Positions 56,458-64,000 of a DNA stretch of 64,000 nucleotides are shown piece after piece (within the stretch, counting starts at the first letter, position 1; each line of letters opens with the position of its first letter). Origin of the DNA: Lophium mytilinum (Eukaryota > Ascomycota > Dothideomycetes > Mytilinidiales > Mytilinidiaceae). Location: positions 15,673 through 79,672 of the forward strand of contig MU004189.1 in NCBI GenBank assembly GCA_010093605.1, read 5' to 3'. The notes beneath the pieces were generated by a model. It made no database searches. It saw only the letters and a list, made by a program, of their open reading frames with translations, and was not told the origin of the DNA. The position numbers and the translations under genes were made by a program.

Positions 56458-57719
56458 TCAAGGTTCGAGTAAGCCTTTCTTGATGATATGATCTGGCGTC
56501 GGCCGTTCAGCCTTGACGTAGTCAATACTCTCACGCGTCTGCTCAAGATAAACGCTTCCAAACCTCAGCAGCTCCGCGAAAGTACCTGGAGCAATATCAA
56601 CGTCCTTGTTCTCCTTTGCGTCCAAAAATATGCCGAGGGCAGGAGTTTGGGTGAGATGCTTCCCGTGGGTAATCTTTTGCAAGCTCGACTTCGTCAGAAG
56701 CCTCCAGATAGCTTTGTAAGCCGTCTGATACTCCTTCGACTCTGGATCTGCATCCCGTTTGGTCACCAGCATATCAAAGAGAGCTTGACCCGTAAATCCC
56801 ACTTGCTGCTCGGCAGCCCAGCTTTCGGTCAGTGAGTCGAAGAGCAGGATCTTGTTTGCCCAGTACTCCACGCCATTGAAACCGCCATTTGGTTCTTCGA
56901 GCATGCACAAGCGCAGCCAAGCGACGCACTGGCCGATGTAGCCCATGACCGTCAACTCGTCGACCTTGAAGTCCCATTTGAAGCCACGCGCAACGGAGTC
57001 TTCGAATTTGACGTCTTTGACAAATCCAATGAGCGGGCTTTGAACGATGCCACTGTGGTCGTTTTGACCCTTCCAGAAATGGACAAAAAGATCGTGCCTT
57101 CACAAAATACGTCAGTAACGAGCTGGCGGTTGGAAAATAAATCTACTGACCAGTGCTTAATGAAAGGATCCCCCTTCCGACTAGCCACAAAATGATTCGC
57201 CATGACTTGCCCATACATCCACGGGACCGACACCTCAAATGGCGAGTTCGGATCCTCAAGCTGATCCCAGCATATCTTGTCAAGATGGCGGATAAGGACA
57301 ATACCAACATCCATCCAGACTCCTCCGTGTGTGTATAGCGCAGCACCACGTTGGAAATCAGCACTATGTGGGCCCGTGTACGGTCCAGCCATGGTGCCTT
57401 TCACGAAGGCTTCCGGAAGCATGTCGGCGTCTAGCCATGTCAAGGCATGGTTTGGAGAATCGGGGACTGTGTCGAGGACGCGAACAGTCCAGGATGGACC
57501 GAGAAGGCGGACCCAGTTTACTATGTTGCGCTGGCACCAAGTGGGCATTGATCGGAGACCGGAATGCCAATATGTCCATACATTTTTCTCGGAGGTAATG
57601 GGAGTGTGTTTTGTGAGTGAGTCGAGAATCTCCTCGTCGGATCGCTTGTCTAGAGCATCGACGAATCGAACTTGGGAGGCGAACTCCTCCGGGATGGTAA
57701 AATTGGAGCGTTGCATCAT
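56458..57719 (-). CDS. capsule-type / GT32-like glycosyltransferase
   Basis: Exons 57719-57151 and 57097-56458 give 402 residues. The core has VWTYWHSG near residue 45, then SADFQRGAALYTHGGVWMDVGIV, in which GGxxxD is the nucleotide-sugar and metal-binding signature of the GT32/capsular-polysaccharide-synthesis fold; the usual DxD is reduced to a single Asp followed by Val-Gly. The C-terminal half contains WDFKVDELTVMGYIGQC. Fungal proteins of this kind are usually annotated as capsule polysaccharide biosynthesis proteins. No membrane anchor is seen in the modelled protein. The frame is open without ATG for about 80 nt upstream, so a 5' exon encoding an anchor may be missing. Confidence 0.82.
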
Positions 57720-58908
57720 GGAACGCAATCGAGACGGTAGAGCGAACAGAACACTATCTAGGAGGAAATGCGGCAGACAATGTTTAAGAAATTGAATGAG
57801 AGCTGAGCTCGTTGACTCTTCTTATAGCACAGCAGATACATAGCCACATGCCCCTCGATAAGCACTAAAGCTCTGTACGCTATACGCTAAACGCTAACGG
57901 TCTACATGGCTATTCTATAGGCTCGGCTTCTCTAGGAGAAACTCGCGAGGACTCTCTATTCTAGCGCTGACTAGCGGCCGGCAAACCACCACAGTAATCT
58001 TACCCTATGTAGCTACCTTGCCAAAATGGTCAGAATGTGAACTATATCCTGACGTGGAGACTATTTCCTGACGCAAGTCCACATTTGCCCTCACCGCTTC
58101 TCTACCAAATGAAACCTCGTCGATGGTAACGGGGAGGGGACTATTGGTACGACTGAGAGAGAGAATACTCCACTGCAATGTTCGACCTCGTCTTCCTGCA
58201 TGACAGCTCATCCAACTGGTATCTTTTAACCGTTGCCCTCTGGTGTTCTCCTCTTCTTGCCTTCTTCTCTTCTCTGTATACTGGTCGTTGGCAGGATTCA
58301 AGCTGTCTCCCCTCGTCCACGTTTGCTTGCTTCCCATTGTCGTCATCGTGTCTACTCGCCGGCAGTTTTTTGTAGATTTGTAATCATCGTGAAGCTGGAC
58401 AGTGCACCAGGCCTATGGGCATTGTCATCCACCCTTATCGGCGAAAGTCATTCCTATTCAACACAAAATTAGCAAGTGATATACCTTAACTTCGACTCAA
58501 TGTTTACCTCGTTACTTTAGGGGCGCCGCAGTCCCGTACCCCTTGTCAAAGCTCGTTGACGCCTCATCGCACATTCTTCTCCTCTGATGATGTCGTCGAG
58601 GAAAAAGATGCCGAGGGGCCCGTGCATCTGCCGCGGAAGAATACGACACTTGACATCTAGGCTCCACTTCGTCTCATGTCCATCTCCATTCCATTCACGA
58701 CAATGCCAAAGTTGACAAGCAGACACCTTCATAATCGTGGCATGACCGATCAGCATCCAACGCTTTCGAAACATCCAAGGAAATGTGGTCTATTTTTCCT
58801 AGGCCCAACCACCATATTCTTTAACGCCGGGCACTAACGACAAGCCATACTGGAGTGACTGGTATTACGGCAAGAAGGTCGAAGTTGTAACCAAGGTGAA
58901 CGATATGA
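57720..58908. other. 1.2-kb intergenic region, no gene seen
   Basis: Contains a small run of CGCTA-type heptamers near 57.88 kb and a TpA-rich patch nearby. Short frames are not recognisable. Confidence 0.45.
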
Positions 58909-60650
58909 TATATACCAAGCTTCATACGGGGCCCTGAAATCCGCCTCCTACGACTACTGCCCGGACAGGGCCCAATTTGCTGCACACTCACCCACGCTGC
59001 ACTTTCCAACAACCTGCGGTACGAAGCCCTCTCATACTGTTGGGGAGATAGTAGCACCAAACTCTCCATCAGCTGCAATGGGGAACGGCTGCTGGTTGGA
59101 GAGAGCCTCTACTCGGCCTTGGACCACTTGCGGGATTCACTGCAAAAACCCACGTTATGGATCGATGCCATCTGTATCAACCAGACAGATATCGGCGAAC
59201 GGAATAGTCAAGTTACCCTAATGCGCAGAATCTACAGTTCTTGCCAACGAGCTGTGGTGTGGCTCGGTCCGGCCGACACGCAGACCGAGCTAGCATTCTC
59301 GCTCCTGACAAGCTTCGCACGGGATTTCGACGCTCGGGCAAAGGAAGGGCAGTGGCATCGGCCAGGGAGCATAACCAATCCCGATCTCTCCAACCAGCAA
59401 AGTCAATCGCTAGCCTCCATGTTCAGCCGACCATAGTTTCGCCGGGTCTGGGTGATTCAGGAGATCTCTGTATGCCCCGATGCATTGGTAGTATGTGGCA
59501 CCTCCACAATCAGTTGGGAGGATTTGGACAAAGCGCAGGAGAAAGTGGAGATGTCCTTTGATGACCACTTCGAGCGTCTGTTTTACGCGCGCAGAAATAC
59601 TCGCAGACAGCGAGCGCGAGATCTATTATCTCTAGTAGCTATGCATCGTGGGGCTGCTGCAACGGATCCAAGAGACAAGATCTTCGCATTACATGGCCTG
59701 GCAAGTCCCGGGCAAACGCATGGAATCGGGCCAGACCATTTTTTTAGCAAGAAGCAGATTTTCCTCAATTTCACTCGTAGAATGCTTGAAAGGGGCGAAA
59801 ACTTCGATATCCTCTCTCTAGCACAAGGCTGCCGAGACTGCTCTTTACCGTCATGGGTACTTGACGCGCAGCCTGATCCATCATCTTCTATTGACGCCAA
59901 ACAATCATTCGCGTGGTCGGCCGACATGCTGCCCAGCCTTGGACATCCTAGATTCAAAGCCAGTAACTCCTCTCTTAGCCGACCGATATTTTCCAACAAC
60001 GAAACAGAGCTCGGCATATTGGGGATGGAACTAGATGTTGTTGTCCGCGTCGCAACACATCCTGGCCATCGAGTCTTTCCTGGAAGTCAGCTACTTCTGT
60101 AGTCCAAGACATGCAATGCTACAATAACTGGCAGTTAATCTGTCAAGCTCGTTCAGACAAACGCTATGCGTGGACTGGAGAAACAACTCGCGACATGTTC
60201 TGGAAGATGAGTGCCGCGGTGGACGGTCACTGGATGGATGCGTCCCATTTTCAGCGCTTCGACAATCGACTGTGGTGCTTAGCAGCGATTACAAGACTGG
60301 GTCTCGGCGGCGTATCTTGGATCTATTATATTACGTTTGGGCTGTTGCTACTTGAGCTACTCATGTTGTGGTCCATTGGTAGGCTAAACTGGGATGACTT
60401 CGAGTGGCAGTATTACAGGCAAGCGTGCCACAATCGAAGAATCATCAAGACTAGCAGGGAGTACTTTGGCTCAGTGCCTGCCGATACTCGTAGGGGCGAT
60501 GTCGTTGCTCCTTTCGCAGGTTCAAGAGTGCCGCTGATTATCAGGCCGACAGGTCAGCGGTGGCGGCTGGTTGGAGAGTGTTACATTCATGGTGCTATGG
60601 ATGGCGAGGCTTTCGACGAAGGAGGGTGTAAGCGTATGTGGATAGAATGA
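58909..60650 (+). pseudogene. broken HET-domain (heterokaryon incompatibility) gene
   Basis: Plus-strand translation shows a HET domain: EIRLLRLLPG, then YEALSYCWGD, LWIDAICINQTD and RRVWVIQEI. Further downstream is the usual ATDPRDKIFALHGL. The C-terminal part carries GDVVAPFAGSRVPLIIRP and RLVGECYIHGAMDGE. Three faults are seen. There is no in-frame ATG after the upstream TGA at 58906-58908. A TAG at 59434-59436 replaces the Trp expected before FRRVWV (TGG to TAG). The frame changes between about 60060 and 60110. HET proteins trigger cell death on fusion of unlike strains; this copy should be inactive unless unseen introns rescue it. RIP-type damage is possible, since TGG to TAG is a G-to-A change. 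Confidence 0.85.
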
Positions 60651-61259
60651 TGATGCTATTTAGCTTTATCCACCAAAGTGTGAGTTGGAGGCTTCGAACT
60701 ACCAACCTGAGCCATGTGGGTACAAACTCGACGCGTTGCCAGGAAGTTGTCTGCCAACGAGCTCGCTCTCTAAAGTCTGGAAGCCTGAACGTTTGGACTC
60801 ACGCGAGAGAAAATGATTCCTATTCACTCTTTCCAAGACTAAGTGTAAAGTTCCCGATTCTAGAATTTTACGCGAAAGATTCCAGTTAAGCACCCCCAAA
60901 CCTCAAGCAATCATTCCTGTCTCTAGAGTTCTCCTCTACGCTGAAGACTAGGTTTTCATATGGTTTTGAGGACGTAGAAATGCGCTTAATAGAATTATAC
61001 CATATAGATACACTTGATCTTGAGGCAGTAAGGCGTGTGGTAACGGAAGCCAGCCCGTGCGATCTAAAGTCGAATTGGGTACATTATTGTCGAGGGCCCT
61101 GGATTAGGCCACAGGAAGAAGAGGGGAAAGCTGGAGGTCTTCTCCTCCCATCTCATCGCCCTCTTGCATGAGCGCAGTTGCCATCACTATTCAACATCCT
61201 AACATCCTAAACAAAGAGAAACACCGCATTTCCATTAAAGTATCAACCTAAAAGCTCTA
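60651..61259. other. spacer between HET relic and surface-protein gene
   Basis: About 600 bp with no supported gene. A short tRNA-like patch on the minus strand (60.67-60.73 kb) was considered and rejected. Confidence 0.5.
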
Positions 61260-63881
61260 CTACCCCCAAACTCCCACCACCACAACCACCACCACCTCAA
61301 TCACCACCCCCAACCCTGGCCCTACCCTCCCCACCGCAAGGCCCGAGCTCGTACTCGCCGGAGCTTCAGGCGTTCCGCTCCCTAGAAATCCGCTTGGTAG
61401 GGTTATGCTCGCACTGGCTCCGTTCCCAGTGGCTGGAGTAGTCGAATTGCTTAGCGCGTTCGTTGACTTTGAGAACGAGGCGGACGTGAGGGGGATTAGG
61501 ACGATGGTGCCTGAGGTGTGGATGGCGGTGAAGATTTGCGTGCCGACTGTGTAGAGGCGGCCTGTTCCTGTGGCGGGGAGGACGAGGGTGGAGCCATCGA
61601 GTACGGTGGTGAGGGATCCTGGAGTCGGAGCAGGGATGACGACGGTTGAGCCGTCGATTACAGTTGTGAGGGGTCCTGAGGGTGGGAGGACGACTGTAGA
61701 GCCGTCGATCACGGTCGTGAAAGGGCCAGAGGGCCGTAGGACAACTGTAGAGCCACCGACCACCGTCGTGAGATCTCCAGGCGCTGAGAAGACGACCGTC
61801 TGTCCCTCTATTATGGTGGTTAAAGGTCCGGAGGGTGGTAGGACGACGGTGGATCCACCGACCACCGTCGTGAGATCTCCAGGCACAGAGAAGACGACCG
61901 TCTCCCCCCCGATTATGGTCGTTAAGGGTCTGCTAGCTGGAAGCACGATCGTCGAACCATCGATTACGCTCGTTAAAGGCCCCGGCGCCGAGAGCACGAC
62001 TGTCGACCCGTCCACGACAGTCGTCGATGGCCCAGCTGCTGAAAGTACTATCGTCTGTCCCCCAACGACCGTCGTCACTCCTCCCCCGACCCCTGAAGCT
62101 ACAACCGTACTTCCATCTACAACAATGCCTCCGGAACTAGCTATACTAACCACATGTCCTGATACCGTTGCTAAGGGGTCGCCAGGCTTGAGCGTTAGAG
62201 AACCTAGCACGACCTCAGTGGCAGAAGGCGGGTCCGCGGCTGTGATGATCGTATTTCCAAGAGTCAGGACGACGGCTGGGCTTGGCGTTCGAATAGGGGC
62301 TGCAGTAGAGCCGATGTTGTGACAAGAGCTGCCACCGCCGAATGCGAGGCAGATGAGCTCGCCTATATTCGCGGTGGAGGAAGACGGCGCTGGTGATGGG
62401 GTTGCGGGATCGTTAGGAATAGGGGTACTCGTAGGGTCAACCGGGTTGAAGGGGTTGCTTGGATCACTTGGATCGGTGGGGTCGAGTACAATGGCTGTCG
62501 ATGTCGCGATACCTACCACCGATGTGGGAGAAGGAGGCACAGGCTGTACCTGCGTCTGGCTCTGAGGATCCCCCGGATCCACTACCGTACTCTGCACCGG
62601 CGCCGCCGGATCCACCGTACTCTGCACTGGCACCGGGTCCCTCGTCCTGGTAGCCACCGGCACACTCACACCCTGAGTCGGACTCGGGTTCTGCGTCTGC
62701 ACCTCCGCAGCACTCGTCACCACCCCACTGCTGCTACTACTCGGCCCAAACCCGTTCACCCCATGCACCGCCACGGGGGGATCAAAGATGCCAAAATGCG
62801 CCGCCGTGCATCCCGCCCACTCAGGCCTTAAACCTGTCACGCTCCTCGGCATCAGGATAAACGGATGGTACCACTGCTCATAGATTGTCTCGTTGCACCA
62901 CGTCGGGAAGTTGAAGCACTCCCCCATATTCGTGTACGCATCCCGACTCACATGCCCCGGCGCGAGGTCTGCAAAGTTGAAGCTCGCCTCGATGACGCCG
63001 TGCTGCGCGCGCCCGCTGGACAGCGCGCCGGGCGGCATGGTGAGCACGGTGCCGGGGTAAGTGCGGGTGGTGCAGTAATCGTAGGAGAAGATGGTGTCGA
63101 CAAAGATGTAGGCGGTTGGGGAGGTGAGGGTGACACCGGAGAGGACGGCGGTGACGAGAGCGGTTACGTTGGAGGCGAGAGTGACCCCCGGGGCGTTACA
63201 GTCGGTGGTGGCGGTGCTGTTGGAGGGGCCTTGGGTGGTGGTCACCGGCCAGTATGCAAGGTGGGCATTGCGGCCGAAGATCTGGCAAGGCCCGCAGATG
63301 CCCGCTGGGGAGCTGCAGGTGGGGGGCGTGGGAGAGGCGATGCCGGAGCCGTTGTAGACGGTGATGGAGCGGAGGTATTCGTCTTGGGCGAGGCTCCTCT
63401 GTGAGGCACCGTACTCTTCCCATAGCGTGGAGCATGCGGAGGGGTTCAAGGAACAACTCGGCGGCGGCATGGTGAAAGTTGGCCATATTGTTGTCGTGTT
63501 TGGGGCTGTGGTCTCCCATGTGGTGTTCGTGTAGAATGAAGGGGTACCGTGGGCTCGCGGTTCACCATCACAGAGCGTGGTGTAGATTTCGTCAGTTTGG
63601 GTGGATGCCCATGAGGTGCGTTCGCTTGAGAAGGCGGCGTCGTGGACGACCGAGGTCGCGTGTAGGGTCATGTAGTTGTCGCGAGAGGACTGGTAGTCGA
63701 GCCATGATTTGTAGCAGTTTGAAGCATTAGACGCGGTTGAGGTTGTGGTAGCTAGACTTGCGGCGAGCACTGCATTCGAAGAATTGAACCCGGCGGATGG
63801 GACTGCACCTGTAGAGCCCAACAAAACGCATAGCGAAAGAAGACTAAACCGCCATTGCACATAGTAAAGAAATTCTGACAT
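61260..63881 (-). CDS. large repeat-bearing, probably GPI-anchored cell-surface protein
   Basis: A single 873-residue frame. It starts with a signal peptide (hydrophobic FSLLSLCVLLG, cleavage near GAVPSA). A Cys-containing N-terminal domain with many N-glycosylation sites follows (about 30-400). Next is a Pro/Ser/Thr linker (about 400-530), then about eleven tandem 17-residue repeats of the form VIDGSTVVLPPSGPLTT (about 585-770). The C-terminus is a Ser/Thr region ending in the hydrophobic tail GVVIEVVVVVVVGVWG, which fits a GPI-attachment signal. The layout is that of fungal wall adhesins or mannoproteins; the N-terminal domain is not one I recognise. Repeat number may vary between strains. 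Confidence 0.85.
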   Translation of the reverse strand: MSEFLYYVQWRFSLLSLCVLLGSTGAVPSAGFNSSNAVLAASLATTTSTASNASNCYKSWLDYQSSRDNYMTLHATSVVHDAAFSSERTSWASTQTDEIYTTLCDGEPRAHGTPSFYTNTTWETTAPNTTTIWPTFTMPPPSCSLNPSACSTLWEEYGASQRSLAQDEYLRSITVYNGSGIASPTPPTCSSPAGICGPCQIFGRNAHLAYWPVTTTQGPSNSTATTDCNAPGVTLASNVTALVTAVLSGVTLTSPTAYIFVDTIFSYDYCTTRTYPGTVLTMPPGALSSGRAQHGVIEASFNFADLAPGHVSRDAYTNMGECFNFPTWCNETIYEQWYHPFILMPRSVTGLRPEWAGCTAAHFGIFDPPVAVHGVNGFGPSSSSSGVVTSAAEVQTQNPSPTQGVSVPVATRTRDPVPVQSTVDPAAPVQSTVVDPGDPQSQTQVQPVPPSPTSVVGIATSTAIVLDPTDPSDPSNPFNPVDPTSTPIPNDPATPSPAPSSSTANIGELICLAFGGGSSCHNIGSTAAPIRTPSPAVVLTLGNTIITAADPPSATEVVLGSLTLKPGDPLATVSGHVVSIASSGGIVVDGSTVVASGVGGGVTTVVGGQTIVLSAAGPSTTVVDGSTVVLSAPGPLTSVIDGSTIVLPASRPLTTIIGGETVVFSVPGDLTTVVGGSTVVLPPSGPLTTIIEGQTVVFSAPGDLTTVVGGSTVVLRPSGPFTTVIDGSTVVLPPSGPLTTVIDGSTVVIPAPTPGSLTTVLDGSTLVLPATGTGRLYTVGTQIFTAIHTSGTIVLIPLTSASFSKSTNALSNSTTPATGNGASASITLPSGFLGSGTPEAPASTSSGLAVGRVGPGLGVVIEVVVVVVVGVWG
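61560..62120 (-). repeat. tandem 51-bp coding repeats in the surface-protein gene
   Basis: About eleven units of 51 bp (17 codons), one lengthened to 19 codons. A higher-order 102-bp dimer is evident: the pair encoding GGETVVFSVPGDLTT plus VVGGSTVVLPPSGPLTT is followed by a near-identical pair with EGQTVVFSAPGDLTT. This points to recent unequal exchange. Boundaries are approximate. Confidence 0.85.
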
Positions 63882-64000
63882 TATGAGATTTGGAGAAAGA
63901 AATTCCGTTCTTGAAATGACTGTTGCGCGTCGGCACTCAGTGAAGGAAACAAGAGGAATCCTACCGGGGCGTTGACCCCATTTTGCCCAACCCCCCTCGA

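Noticed and set aside
60671-60735. tRNA-like patch on the minus strand (D-arm-like GGCTCAGGTTGGTAG and T-arm-like TTCGAAGCC)
   Set aside because: The two motifs are adjacent with no room for an anticodon arm, and no acceptor stem pairs. Probably chance or a tiny relic.
62865-63404. 179-codon Gly-rich plus-strand frame
   Set aside because: Antisense shadow of the surface-protein gene; low complexity.
1-64000. CRISPR arrays, operons, Shine-Dalgarno sites, attachment sites
   Set aside because: The window is eukaryotic; none of these was seen, and short tandem repeats present are coding repeats or microsatellites.

Overview
The window comes from a filamentous ascomycete (Pezizomycotina; class not certain, a Dothideomycete-like genome would fit). 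The evidence is fungal introns of 45-110 bp with GT..CTRAC..AG signals, Zn2Cys6 and bZIP-DUF3425 regulators, a HET-domain gene, a DUF3176 membrane protein, and a long AT-rich block with the signature of repeat-induced point mutation (RIP). I rebuilt exon structures by hand; for most genes the summed exon lengths are a multiple of three and the joined protein matches its family.

Layout. 1-7.9 kb is a RIP-degraded, gene-free block holding the decayed pol of a Ty3/Gypsy element. It ends sharply at short GC-rich tandem repeats, followed by a small lineage-type hypothetical gene (8.4-9.1 kb). 9.3-14.6 kb holds an intracellular GH3 beta-glucosidase and a Zn2Cys6 regulator. 16-38.9 kb is a mostly housekeeping stretch: a cis-CaaD-like tautomerase, HRP1 (mRNA 3'-end factor, with an unusual 1.2-kb intron), GYP1 (Rab GAP), a membrane protein with an in-frame stop, MCM2, a UBR7-type E3 ligase sharing a promoter with MCM2, MAD1 (spindle checkpoint) and a DUF3176 protein.

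39.3-64 kb is accessory. A sugar-transporter gene and a GH2 beta-mannosidase are divergent and probably form a mannoside-use pair. Then come an APH-like kinase, a bZIP factor, and a run of metabolic genes: two Fe(II)/2-oxoglutarate oxygenases, a Dal5/Liz1-type permease, an aldo-keto reductase and a sugar-nucleotide-type glycosyltransferase. A dead HET gene and a large repeat-bearing, probably GPI-anchored surface protein close the window.

No CRISPR array, rRNA or convincing tRNA was seen. I did not find a clearly new system. The most notable signals are a sugar transporter that appears to carry two compensating single-base shifts, a 1234-bp intron in HRP1, two GC-AG introns in neighbouring divergent genes, and broken reading frames in several accessory genes.
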